Part shown: piece after piece, positions 33,368 through 43,995 of the stretch
Numbering within the stretch: position 1 is the first letter of the stretch
Layout: every line of letters begins with the position of its first letter
Assembly: GCA_024195585.1 (NCBI GenBank)
Contig: SWBL01000353.1
Span: forward strand, 1 to 51,821
DNA: 51,821 nucleotides
Source of the DNA: Aureobasidium sp. EXF-3400
Taxonomy: Eukaryota; Ascomycota; Dothideomycetes; Dothideales; Saccotheciaceae
Reading direction: 5' to 3'
The notes under the pieces: model-generated
Database searches by the model: none
Seen by the model: only the letters and a program-made list of their open reading frames with translations
What the model was told of the DNA's origin: nothing
Program-made: the position numbers and the translations under genes

Positions 33368-34692
33368 ATGGCCAACACACTTTTGATCGAAGGCTCATTC
33401 GAGGAGCTGAGCGAGGAGCTCGCCGTCTACATTGATGGACTCAGCCAGTCATCGGTGCAGTCAGAGGTTGCGCCGCTGTTGAAGGACGGCAACAAGGTCG
33501 ATGCGCTTAAGAAGATTGTCACCGCCAGCAGTGCCTTGAACAGCGCCCCCGAGAGAGGTGAGTCGCTGTTCCCTCATCCAGCAACTACTTTGATTAGGTT
33601 CTAACTCGCTCCTGCCCAGAATTCGTCGCCGCATACAACCTCCTCGTGCACCTGGTACACCAATCCGGAAGCCCCGACATTTTCCTGCCCAAACTCTGCC
33701 AGAACGTCTCTGCTCCCATCACCTCTTCGCCGCACAACGGAACCGGTCTCGCTCTTAACGTTCTTTCCACAATCTTCAACACCCTCGACTCTGACCAGGA
33801 GAGCCGGTACCATGTTCTGCTCGCCATCCTCAAGATTGTGCGCAACAACAGCACTTTCGACCAACTGACCCCCCAGCTCGCTCAGCTCGAATCATGGCTG
33901 CAGGCCTGGGAGATGGACGCAGCCGACCAGCGCAAGTTGTACTTGGCCGTCAGCGATGTAGCCACCGAAGCCAGCGAGGACGAACAAGCATACCAATACC
34001 TGCTCAAGGCCCTCCGCACCATCCAGTCCTCCGAGGACGCTTCCTCCGAAGACGCAAAGACCCTCTCTGTGCGCGCACTCAAGCAAGCCCTGGTTTCTCC
34101 CTCCCACTTTGACTTCCTCGACTTGACCCAACTCGACTCCATCCAGGCCCTGCGCAACTCCGAGCCCGTCTGGTTTGAGCTTCTCGAAATTTTCAACGCC
34201 CAGCAACTCGACGATTTCTCGGACTTCAACGAGGCAAACCCTGATTTCTTGAGCAAGGCAGACCTCGACACTGCCGCTCTGGAACGCAAGATGCGTCTGT
34301 TGACACTCGCCAGCATCGCTGCTTCCGCCTCTTCATCCCGCACTCTGCCTTACTCTGCCATCACAAAGGCCCTTCAAATCCCCTCCGAAGACGTCGAGAT
34401 GTGGGCCATTGATGCCGTCCGCGTTGGTCTCGTCGAAGGCAAGCTCTCCCAGCAAGACCAGACTTTCCTCATCCACCGCACCACCTACCGCGTCTTTGGC
34501 GAGAACCAGTGGCGCGAGGTTGCTTCCCGTCTGGATATGTGGCGCTCATCTCTGCAAGGTGTTCTCCGCGTTGTTCGCCAGGAGAAGGAAAACTACATTC
34601 GCGATCGTGAGGCTGAGCTCCGTGACGCTGATAACAAGGGCAGTGGTTACAGGCCCAACAAGCAGTACAGAAACGCCGTCGAGGTTGAGTAA
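33368..34692 (+). CDS. Eukaryotic translation initiation factor 3 subunit M (420 aa, two exons)
   Basis: eIF3m is a PCI-domain subunit of the eIF3 complex, which holds mRNA and initiation factors on the 40S ribosome. The exons are 33368-33557 and 33620-34692, with a 62 bp GTGAGT..CCCAG intron in phase 1. The start has an ideal context (caccATGg) and reads MANTLLIEGSFEELSEELAV. The body is a helical repeat (EFVAAYNLLVHLVHQ, YHVLLAILKIVRNNSTFDQL). The C-terminal PCI domain (about 210-380) contains KMRLLTLASIAAS, LPYSAITKALQIPSEDVEMW, AIDAVRVGLVEGKLSQ and HRTTYRVFGENQWREVASRL. The tail is charged and ends in AVEVE. A proteasome lid or COP9 PCI subunit is the main alternative, but the DVEMWAIDAVRVGLV and YRVFGENQW pattern is that of eIF3m. 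Confidence 0.94.
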
Positions 34693-35086
34693 AAGACAAA
34701 GAAAAAAGCGATCAAAGTCTGATTCTGTTTTATATCATGAGGCCACTAAAAATGAATTCTTTATTGTTCTTTCGATTTCCCAATCTTCTTTTATAATGTG
34801 TGATGATATCGACGAGGCATGACTGATTTCTCCTCCATATTTCTTAACCATACATTGCACTTGTATCAGTATGAGGAGGAACAGCGATGTGATCGAGGAT
34901 GGAAAGGAGGACCGTCGAACTTTTTTCGAAAGCGGAAGGTAAGTTATGTACAGCAAAACAGCAACCACGCTCCACAAAACTCATTATTTGGTTCATTCCA
35001 TCTCAGCAATGCCAGCCATACTCCATGCAACCCCTAGCAAGAAACCCTCAAGCAACAATGCACTCATATCATCATCCACGTCACAC
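34693..35086. other. Convergent spacer, eIF3m / MSH6
   Basis: A 394 bp spacer holding the 3' UTRs of two convergent genes. No further feature seen. Confidence 0.5.
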
Positions 35087-38000
35087 CTACAATGCAGCAA
35101 TGGTTCTTCTCAAAACCTCAAGACCACGCTCACCCACTCCCTCTTCACCTTCAGGAACCCCATCATCAGCTGTCTTGAGCATCCATGCAATATCGCTGAG
35201 CAAGCCAAGAGGCAACTCTCCCTCCTTGCGTTCTTCGGCCTGCACTTGCAGACGTCCGGTGTACTCCCATTCCTTGGCTGCATCTTCTGCACGTTGGATG
35301 ACTGCATCTGGGATACCGCACATGGCTGCACAGTGCATACCGAAACTGCCTTCTGCCACACCAGACTCGAGCTTGTACAAAAAGGTAATGCGACGTTCGG
35401 TATCGTCCACCATAATGGCCATGCGCTTGGGTGAGATCTCGGGATGCGAGCTGAATTCTGCTGCAAGAGAGTGGTAGTGGGTAGCGAAGAAGCCAATGCA
35501 GCCAGTGTGAGTAGCAACGTGATGAAGTACTGCTTGCGCAACAGCAACACCATCATGACTGCTCGTACCTCGACCGAGCTCATCAAGAATGACAAGAGAA
35601 CGAGGTGTAGCTTCAGACAGAATCTTCTTTGTCTCGCTCAACTCCACCATGAATGTACTCTGTCCAGCCAGAATGTTGTCGTGGGCGCCCAAACGAGACA
35701 TGATGCGGTCAACAGGAGTCATGCGTGCTGCAACACAGGGCACAAAACAGCCGACTTGAGCCAGAATGACAGCAATACAGGCCATACGCAAGACAGTACT
35801 TTTACCGGCTGCGTTAGCACCAGTCAGAAGATCGATACTCGGGTTGTCGCCGCCGAGGGCAATGTCATTGGGAATGAAGTCCGAGACTGTGTTGAGCATG
35901 CATGGGTGACGAAGGTCAGAGAACTCGAGCACACTACGCTCTGAATCGACAAACTCGGGTCTGCAGCTGGGTTCTCCAAGCGAGGCAGACGCCTTTGACA
36001 AAGAGATCAGACAGTCTAAATGAGCGATAATCTTCACCGCAGCGAGCCAGACGGCGTAGTCTTGGTCGAAGCGAGCGTAGAATCTACCGGCGACTTGCTT
36101 GACAATCTGTCCGTGTGTTTCTTGCGCTTCTTTCAAGTCTTGAATAAGACTCTCCAGCTCGGGGAAGTAGTAACGCTTTGCTTTGGCGGTTGCCGACATC
36201 TGCTTCCAGTTCTTTGGAATGTTCTTCGTCTTGATCGGGACTTCGATCTGGTAGATTTCCTTGCCGTTGTCCGTGTATTTTGCAGCAGATGTGCCTAGCT
36301 CGTCGCGACAGCGCTTGAGCAAAGACTGCAGTTTGCCTTCAATTTCCTCAATCGTGTTTTGACTCTCGTCAAAGTCTTCCTCAACACCTGGCTTAGGCAC
36401 AAGCAGGTTCTGGTCCTTTGCCTGTTCACGATCGAAGGCATCAGTCCAGTGAGCCAGAGCTCCTGCAAGGTCAGGCATTGACGATATGAGTTGTCCAAGA
36501 ACACCCTCGCCCTCACCAAAGCTCGAGAGCAGGCTCATGGTGTACTCGATCTGCTCGAAGCCCTCCAGAACTTTGAGGAAATCTGTGGCCTTGCATCTGC
36601 CTGCGTGAATACGAGAGATAAGACGTTCGAGATCAGGGATCTTAGACAAAGAAGCCGTGAAGCGATCGGTGATTGTAAGATCGGCATTGAGTGCCTCTAC
36701 AGCATCCAGTCTCGCATTAATCTTCGCGGCATCGGCCAAAGGATGGCAGACCCATTGGCGAAGCATGCGCTTGCCAAAAGGCGTGATGCAGCGATTGAGC
36801 ATAGCAAAGAGTGTGCCGTCGGTACCGCCATCGTAACTGTTTGCAAAAATCTGTTCAAGGGGTCAGTCAAGTCACAAATCACAATCCCAGATTGACTTAC
36901 CTCGAGATTGATAAGGCTCTGTCCGTCGAGCACAAGACTGGATGCTTTCCTGATCGGATCGTACCAGTTAAAGTTGCCAAGCGATATCAGGTCACGCTCA
37001 ATCTTGAGTGTCTGCAGGTACCAGATCAGAGCGCCGAGGGCAGAGAAGCACAACTCTTTTTCTCTAGCTTCTCGGAGCAACGCTGGCCAAGCGTTATCGT
37101 CGCCGCTATCATCAGCATTGAAGTAGTGTTCTCCGGTGATCTTGAGTGCAGTCTTGTCGGCAGTCAAGAACTCTTTATCCGGTTTGAGGTAGTTCCAGAG
37201 ACATGTGGGGCTGGTGTTGTTCTTCAGGATACGTACAGCTTTGGACGAGATGCACGACTTTTCAAGAAGCAGTTCGCCAGGTCTGGTCTGAGCGACGAAT
37301 GTTTCAAACTTGGTCATGTCAACATCATCGACAAAGTCACACAGCTGGAATTGAGCCGTTGCAGTATCGACGAAGGCGATACCGAAGGCAGGTAGTCCAT
37401 CAACCTCACGCTCTGCGATAGCAACACAGTAAGTAGACATGTCGTCCTGCAACATGCCACCATCGACAAGAGTGCCAGAAGTCAAAACGGAGGCCAGCTC
37501 ACGGCGGATGACTTTTTCTTCCTTCTTTGGCTTACCGCCCTTGCCAGTCTTTTCGTCTCTCTCACGCATGTCTTTACCAAGAGCGGTTTCCATCTGGTCG
37601 ACTCTGGCGATTTTGAACCCTTTGGCAACGAATTGGTTGGCCCATTGATCAAGCGAAGCTTCAGGGACACCGACCATGCGCATGTTGACACGATCAGTCA
37701 TCTTTAGGTCGAACAGCTGATGACCAACAGTAGCGTCGTTCTCGTACAATTCGTAGAACTTGCCCTTCTTGAAGAAGACAATCGTGTCCCAGAACTTTGA
37801 CTTGATCTCCCAGTACTGCTTCTCGAAAGGCGAGAACTTGGACCATGCCAAGGGAGGAATATATAGAGTGCGTGGATCGTATTCTGGGCTACCGGGCCTG
37901 TTACGATCTGCGTCCATGATGTCTGCCAACCAGGGGTAACGAGCATCGGGCTCTGACATGTGGGCCTTTTGCTTCTTCGGAGGACCTGATTGAGGTTTGC

Positions 38001-38739
38001 GTTGAGGAGTCTTCCTGGACGCATATGGCTGGACAGTGTCGGGATCGAAGTTCCATTGCTGAGCAGTCGAAGTGGGAGGGATCTCGGGACTCTGGCTTGG
38101 TTCGTCTTCTGCGATGGGCGAAGGCTGTTTAGAAGGTTTGGGCGGCTGACTGGACTTCTTGCGTTTCACAGGAGCGTCGTCTTCTGAGGCGTCCTCATCG
38201 ACGACGAAGTCTTGCATGTCGGCATCATCGGCGGCAGCCATCAGTGCTTCGGTAGCATCGTCCATGGCAAACTCATCGTCAGAGTCGTCGTCCAATTTCC
38301 TTCTCTTGATAGAGCGAGCGGTGGTGTTGTTGGAGCGCTGTCGAAGGACGGGCTCGTCATCGTCGTCGTCAGATTCTGCGTAATTGACCTTCTTCTTGCC
38401 ATTGCGGACAGGACTCGAGGAGGGAATTGATGGTTTTACAAGTGGTACTGTTTGTAGCCATAGTTGTTAGCGATTGAACAGGCTGATGAGATTGTGACGT
38501 GGCACACCATTCTCTTTACCATTGAAGTTGGCAGGAGCAGGCGATGATTGCGGCGGAGGACTCGAAGGGGCAGCAGTATCGTTTGGTGCAACAGGAGATG
38601 AAGCAGGTGCTGTCTTCCTCTGGAAGAAGCCTAGGATGCTCTTCTGTTGCTTTGCTGATTGTGATGCCGAGGATGCCGACTTTTGAAGTTTGGGCACACG
38701 CGGCGTAGAGATCTCGTTGCCTTCAATGCCTCGAGCCAT
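35087..38739 (-). CDS. MSH6: DNA mismatch repair protein Msh6 (1180 aa, three exons)
   Basis: Msh6 pairs with Msh2 as MutS-alpha and recognises base mismatches and small loops in the nucleus. The exons are 38739-38508, 38447-36901 and 36850-35087, with 60 and 50 bp introns. The N-terminus carries a perfect PCNA-binding box, QKSILGFF (Gln32 to Phe39), followed by a disordered acidic/basic region. The mismatch-binding domain begins near 290; its Phe-X-Glu motif is in KKGKFYELYENDA (about 300-312). The lever and clamp domains follow. In the ATPase, Walker A is TGANAAGKST (about 935) and Walker B is LVILDELGRGTSSHDG (about 1008-1023), with FFATHYHSL after it. The size and the PIP box distinguish it from Msh2; Msh3 also carries a PIP box, but the N-terminal acidic region and the FYELYE context favour Msh6. 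An upstream, partly overlapping frame could extend the N-terminus (see findings). Confidence 0.95.
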
Positions 38740-39374
38740 TCTGGAATCAGTAGAGCTGGTAATGTTTGGACAATGATGGATGACCAGAAAGTGTTAGACT
38801 CGCCTTCGAACGCGTGGGGGACGCGTTTCAATTTGGCACGTTCCGAAGCCGAAAGTGGCAGGTGCGGGTTATCGATAAGGTAGCCTTTTGGCTTTCCCCG
38901 ACCTCGCTCCTTCCCGCCATCGTCTCCACCAGATAGCAACTTTTCCGACAACCTGCCCACCTCTGCAGTTCACCTCAGCTTATCATGCAGTGGCTAAGAG
39001 AACGTGCAATCCGGAAGAAGTAGGTGAATAACCTACTGAGAGCCATCACTTTGTCCGTGCCTTCTCAATTCAGTTATGCTCTAGTCCGACTCATAACGCG
39101 CCGGGCTATAATAAGGTATTCTGTGTAATACTATACTGCGTTTCCGAAGAACAGAGCAGCTTCTGTCGGCGGTCATGACCCTATGAGCTCCCTCTGGTGA
39201 CGCCTCTAACCTGACTCCAATCGTGTAGTCTCTCAATAAACATATTGCTCTGCTGTATTGCTGACGGGAGAAGAGTGGTAGTGATAAACCTCTGCTTATC
39301 GACACTAACGATAGCGCTAGTCAGATCCCACACGCGAGGTACCAGGACCCCGGCGATCACCTAGCCTACCCAGC

Positions 39375-39384
39375 TATACATAAA
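39375..39384 (+). promoter_or_regulatory. TATA-like box of the acid phosphatase gene
   Basis: TATACATAAA lies 50 bp before the main ATG at 39434. Transcription would then start close to or inside the small upstream frame at 39405-39422. Confidence 0.4.
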
Positions 39385-39404
39385 GATCTGCTTTCGCCAG
39401 GCCA

Positions 39405-39422
39405 ATGGAAAGTATCCTTTGA
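39405..39422 (+). promoter_or_regulatory. Possible five-codon upstream frame before the acid phosphatase
   Basis: ATG GAA AGT ATC CTT TGA ends 11 bases before the main ATG. It can matter only if the mRNA starts upstream of 39405, which the nearby TATA-like box makes uncertain. Confidence 0.25.
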
Positions 39423-39433
39423 ACACAACCATC

Positions 39434-40726
39434 ATGCCTTCCCTTTCTTCATTGGCTCAGCTGGCGCTTGCCCCTGTCGCCGCTGTTCAAGCCTTCAACC
39501 TGTATGAGCATTTAGGAAACCTCTCACCCTACTTTACACCTGCCAACACCCCAGCCTCCTTGTTGTCCGGCATCCCAGAATCTTGTTCTGTCGACCGTGC
39601 CTTCTTGGTTCATAGACACGGCTCGCGTCAGCCCATCTCGTCGGAGTTGCCTACCATTCAGTCCTTGTCATACTATCTCAACAATAACACCGCTCTCTTC
39701 AAGAACCCCAAAGGTCAACTCCCATCCGAGTTTTCTTTCCTTAATAGTGGTTGGTCCAGCAGTTTTATCCTCAATAACCTGTCTGCTCCTGGCCGTCAAC
39801 AATTGTTCGATCATGGTGTGGCCCTTCGTCTGGACTATCCCTCTCTGTACACCGATACAGTGCTAGCTGGTGATCAAGACCGTGTTGTGGAAAGCGCTCA
39901 ATGGTTCATGGATGGCTACTATGGCCGCTACGCCGACGACGTGGCTGTCCTGGACAAAATTGCCGAGGATAATCTGACCGTCTCCTGGATTACCTCAACA
40001 GACACATGCAAGTCATGGGAATACAGCTCGGGAAATGATTTGGTTTCTGAGTGGGGTAAGGTCTATTTGCCCAGAGTTGCTGCTCGCATGAACAAGGCTC
40101 TCTCAACTGCATACCCTGGTGCCAACTTCACAGCGCAACATGCTCATGGAGCTCTGTGGGCATGTGCCTATGGAACCGCTGTCTACGGTGTAGGCCGCAG
40201 CCCATGGTGCGGAGTCTTCAAGCCCCAAGAAATCCTCGACTTTGAGTACGAACTTGACCTTCTCATGAGAGGCGCTTTCGGCTATGGGCTGCCTAACGAC
40301 CAAGGTCCGACGCTTGGAAGCCTGCTCGTCAGTAACGTGACCACTTTCCTTCAAAACTCAGCTGGTCAAAACTTGTCCCTGAACTTCGCTCACGATACAA
40401 CCATCGATCTTGGTCTCACGGCTCTCGGTCTCGCCCACGACGACAAATATCCTGCCGATGGCCCACCAAACCCTTACCGCAACTGGCGCACAAGCACCCA
40501 AGTCCCGTTTGCGGCACAGATGCTGTTCAAGCGACTGAGCTGCTCCGGTAACGAGACCAGAGTTCAACTTGAGCTCAACGGAGCAAACTTCGATCTTGGA
40601 CCTGTGGGTTGTACTTCCGATTACTACGGCACTTGCAAGCTCGCCGACTTTGTAGCGACGAAGAATGTGCAGGCAGCCATGAATGTCACAGATGGCGATG
40701 CCACATGGTTTGCTGCATGTACATAA
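39434..40726 (+). CDS. Secreted histidine acid phosphatase, phytase-like (430 aa)
   Basis: A member of the two-domain histidine phosphatase family (PF00328), which hydrolyses phosphomonoesters, including phytate in many fungal members, outside the cell. It is intronless. Residues 1-20 (MPSLSSLAQLALAPVAAVQA) form a signal peptide, and the mature N-terminus FNLYEHLGNLSPYF resembles that of secreted phytase-like phosphatases. The catalytic RHGSRQP has nucleophile His62 (about 61-67), and the proton-donor motif NFAHDTTIDLG has His320-Asp321. There are several N-glycosylation sites (NNT, NLS, NLT, NFT, NVT) and paired cysteines (for example SCS and CAC at the ends). ATG 39434 is the first in-frame ATG and gives a clean signal peptide. 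Whether phytate or another phosphate ester is the main substrate cannot be told from sequence. Confidence 0.92.
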   Translation: MPSLSSLAQLALAPVAAVQAFNLYEHLGNLSPYFTPANTPASLLSGIPESCSVDRAFLVHRHGSRQPISSELPTIQSLSYYLNNNTALFKNPKGQLPSEFSFLNSGWSSSFILNNLSAPGRQQLFDHGVALRLDYPSLYTDTVLAGDQDRVVESAQWFMDGYYGRYADDVAVLDKIAEDNLTVSWITSTDTCKSWEYSSGNDLVSEWGKVYLPRVAARMNKALSTAYPGANFTAQHAHGALWACAYGTAVYGVGRSPWCGVFKPQEILDFEYELDLLMRGAFGYGLPNDQGPTLGSLLVSNVTTFLQNSAGQNLSLNFAHDTTIDLGLTALGLAHDDKYPADGPPNPYRNWRTSTQVPFAAQMLFKRLSCSGNETRVQLELNGANFDLGPVGCTSDYYGTCKLADFVATKNVQAAMNVTDGDATWFAACT

Positions 40727-42266
40727 TTCCAAGCAGATCTCAACCAAGACTGTAGTATATAAGAAAACGGATGTATACCCCATGTAACAAACAATATCTT
40801 ACCAATCGTCGGAGTGCGTTCGAGCATGAAGAGCTTTCAGGGAGCGTGCGGTATATTGTAGAGGATTGTGACATCTCGAGATTATCCCACTTGTAAACCA
40901 CTCGATACTTTTCGTATCTCTCACGGCAGCAAGTGGTCAACACGTATACTGTCCGAATGCACAGGATCTTCTTAAACACAAGTGTGGCCGTAGAAACACC
41001 TTATGACGCCCTCTCTCCATGAGAGTCACTCTATCCTGAAGTCATCATACATCTCTACAGCTGATTGTACTGGTCTTTGAACATCTCGAGAGGCCACATG
41101 TTCTCTAACATCTACCACACGTTCATCGAAAGCCCCTTTAGGATTTTACGATAGCTTTGAACAGCAGGACAAACTCCACTGAGAGTCATCACTCTGTCAG
41201 CTCGCCTTGCACGTACTTTTACTATGGGTCACAATCGCATCTTCCAAAGATCATAGCATTTTCGTGCGGTGTCATGAGAGAAGGTCCCAGTGTGAGAAAG
41301 CAACAGACTCTAGCATACGGTATGTGCAGAGGATGTAGTACCTTGTAGCCTTTGGTAAGAAACTTCGACAGTGGCTCCAGCGATCTTAGAACTCTTGCGA
41401 CATTCGGCAGTAGGAAGTTCGAGATATATCGACGGTTGAGAGTATTAATGAGTACAAGACAGCGAGCGATTGGAGGTGGATTTTCGAGAGGCTAAAGTGC
41501 ATGGAGAAACACGAGAAATTGGCATTCTTCTCCCGAAGGCGCACGACGTCTTTCCATCCACGCTTCATCGTTGTCCCTTCAATAACATCGGAATTGGGCC
41601 ATCAGCGGCGATGAGCGACATCTCTACACTCGCAGGCTTGGCCACCGTCAGCGTGCTCCGGATTGTCGAAGACCCCGGCGAAGACAGCTTCACTGTCCCA
41701 TACACCATCCATCACGAACGCTCAACCACTGACACTCTCATACCTACCGAGTTACGCTCTTAAGTTGGCAGCGCTGCGGGTGACGGGTGTGCTTCTTCCA
41801 AGTCATCGGTGCCGTCGCGTGCGTAAAGCCACCGTCGCAATGAGGCTCTGCGGTATTTGCGGGGCCCTTGGCTCGACGACATGTCTACCTCCGTCGACGA
41901 TGTATTTTAATCGACCTACTCCTCAGCTTGCCTACGGCTGTAGGTCAAGGGGAAGGCCAGCTCGGAATTGCTGTTGATGCACACTAACGACTTGGTTCTT
42001 CCTCGTCGCCTGCATGTGTGAGTTGACAGTGGAGAGAACATAGCGGAAGCTATCAAAGCTGGTGAGACCCTCTAATGGTAAGGGAAAAAAGAGAAAGAGA
42101 AAAAGAAAAAGAAAACACTCACCACATACACCATTCTTCCGTCATCATAACTTCATCAATCAGAATAGGCCGCAACAAGGCACAAAGGTCCGCCCAGCGG
42201 GAAAGGGTTTAAACAAGCCTGTTCCCCTTTCCAAAGCCGTCACAGCTTCTCTCACTCCAGGCTCAC
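40727..42266. other. Convergent intergenic region, phosphatase / Zn2Cys6 gene
   Basis: About 1.5 kb. A purine tract (aaaaaagagaaagagaaaaa and on) occupies about 42085-42116. A 50-codon frame at 41611-41763 (MSDISTLAGLATVSVLRIVE and on) has a plausible ATG but no family signature. No gene is supported. Confidence 0.45.
42085..42116 (+). repeat. GA-rich low-complexity tract
   Basis: An almost pure A/G tract of about 30 bases with AAAAAG/AAAGAG units, in the convergent spacer. It is a simple sequence with no evident function. Confidence 0.8.
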
Positions 42267-42999
42267 TCAGACCTTCTCCACCCACTTCTCCAAGACGTCC
42301 TTGACACCATCTATCAATCCTTTCGGCCTCCTCAGGTCCTCGAGGATACGCTTACACTCACCATCATTGGAACGCTGCAGCAAGCGTAACACGGTTCCGT
42401 AGTCTTCGAGTCGTGTCTTGTAGGCTGTTTGGGAGGAAACCCCTTCTTCGGTCAAGTATTCGCAGGACTTTTTCTTGGTGCGGCAGGTGGTGCAGGTAGG
42501 GCGCTTGCCGTCGCACTGGGAAAGAGTTAGGTCTTGTTGCTGTGGGAGGCAGAACATGCAGAGGTAAGTGGTATAAGGGGTGAGAGTGTCATCTCACCTT
42601 TGATTTCCGTTGCCGACACGCTGAACACGCTGCTTTTGTGAGTGTGCGGTGTCCAGCCTTTCGCTGCTGTTTCGGACTAGGTGCCACCAAGGGCATCTCG
42701 GGGGGCTGGTCTGGAGAAGCCATAGTGACAAGCACATCGTTATCCGTCCGCCATTGAGGACGTGTCATGGAAGCGATGATGGCCATATGCTCCGCTGTCG
42801 ACATTCCAGCTGTCGATATCGGTGAAGCATCAGAGTCATTGGCTTCATGGGCAGGGCTATACCGCAAAGGTACTGCAGAAGACGCAGGGGACCCGGACTC
42901 AAAGGGCGGTGACGGCAACATCGACACGGACAATTGCTGAGCTGCTTGACGTCGAGGATTACCACGAATGGGCTTATCAAGAAACAAAGCATGTTCCAT
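42267..42999 (-). CDS. Short Zn2Cys6 DNA-binding protein (216 aa, two exons)
   Basis: A putative transcription regulator of the fungal binuclear zinc cluster type (PF00172). The exons are 42999-42598 and 42515-42267. The 82 bp intron (GTGAGA..CCCAG) splits the cluster between CSACRQRKSK and CDGKRPTCTTCRTKKKSC, giving the six cysteines with usual spacing. After the cluster come EYLTEEGVSSQTAYKTRLED, a helical segment ending KDVLEKWVEKV, and the stop. The ~120 residues before the cluster are Ser/Pro/Ala-rich and disordered. Typical family members have 500-900 residues with a middle-homology region. Here the cluster is in the C-terminal half and no such region follows, so it may be a genuinely short regulator, like several dothideomycete proteins with an internal cluster, or an incomplete model. 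Targets are unknown. Confidence 0.82.
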
Positions 43000-43995
43000 T
43001 ATTTTCCCTGTCGAAAAGCCCGTGTCGATACAATGCCAGATGCCAAAAAGAGAAACAAAGATGAGAGTTATAAGCAGCTCTCATCAATACGAAAAACGAG
43101 GCAAGAAAAGAGAAGGGTCGGTTGAACTGCGACTGGGCCACGGTCAATCTGGCCGGCGCCCAAGGTTTCCAATCATCGGAGCCAGCACCGCACAATAAGA
43201 CTTGTACGAAACCGCTGTGCCGCTTTGCATCCTGCCATGCAGACTTCACCCAATGACCGTGATGGGATCATCATGCATATTTGCGGAGTCGAGTCCATTC
43301 GTGCCGATACTTCTCCGATGTCACCCACCGAGATCGATATCTTTTGAACCCTTACACATCGAGATTTGGAAATGCTGACGGGTTTGCATGGCGAAATTCA
43401 GCATGGTCTTTTCTGAATTGAGAGTTTTCGGCTAGATTCATTCAATGACAGCATGCTTGGCTGACTGGCTGGGGAGTTCTGAGCCGAGGAGATGTGTTTC
43501 GTACATGGTATATTTCATTCTCCCCATATGCTAAGAGACTGTCACATATGCACTCCTGCTGACTAAAGTTCTAGAGCGACGTCTCCATTGTAGAAAAGCA
43601 TGACGATCTTCAGATCAAACACGTTACCCAAGAGAAGCTAAGAGGATGTCGCTTGTCCGAAGGACACTGTCCTATCTCTCGTAACTACCGTGCAGTATGT
43701 ATGGCAGAATCAAGCATGGAGTTTTGATTGAAGTTGTCGCAAGACCTTCCCAACAACGTTAGGACTTATTTCTTTCAGAGTTTCTACCGCAAAGTCGTTT
43801 ACACGTTTACGCTCGTGGATGGGGTATATTACTTATGATGCGTTTGCGCCTCAGGCCAAAAGTCAATTCATGGCCTGACGTAGCAAAAGTGAGATCTCGT
43901 TGATAAACAAGCAAACATATATGCAGGGTCGCGATCATAAACACACGAATGCGATAATCAGAATGAGAGAGGGGTATCATATGTAGGGTGATAAA
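43000..43995. other. Intergenic, Zn2Cys6 gene promoter and CSC1-type gene 3' flank
   Basis: About 1 kb between two minus-strand genes. It should contain the regulator's promoter and the channel gene's 3' UTR. I see no other gene, tRNA or repeat. Confidence 0.5.

Larger units (their letters stand above)
38740..39433. other. Divergent promoter region, MSH6 / acid phosphatase
   Basis: About 690 bp between divergent genes. It contains the MSH6 upstream frame beginning at 38960 (-), a TATA-like box and a tiny upstream frame before the phosphatase (+). No other gene. Confidence 0.5.

Noticed and set aside
41611..41763. 50-codon frame with ATG (MSDISTLAGLATVSVLRIVE and on)
   Set aside because: Composition is acceptable, but it is short, has no family and no supporting exon; left as an intergenic note.
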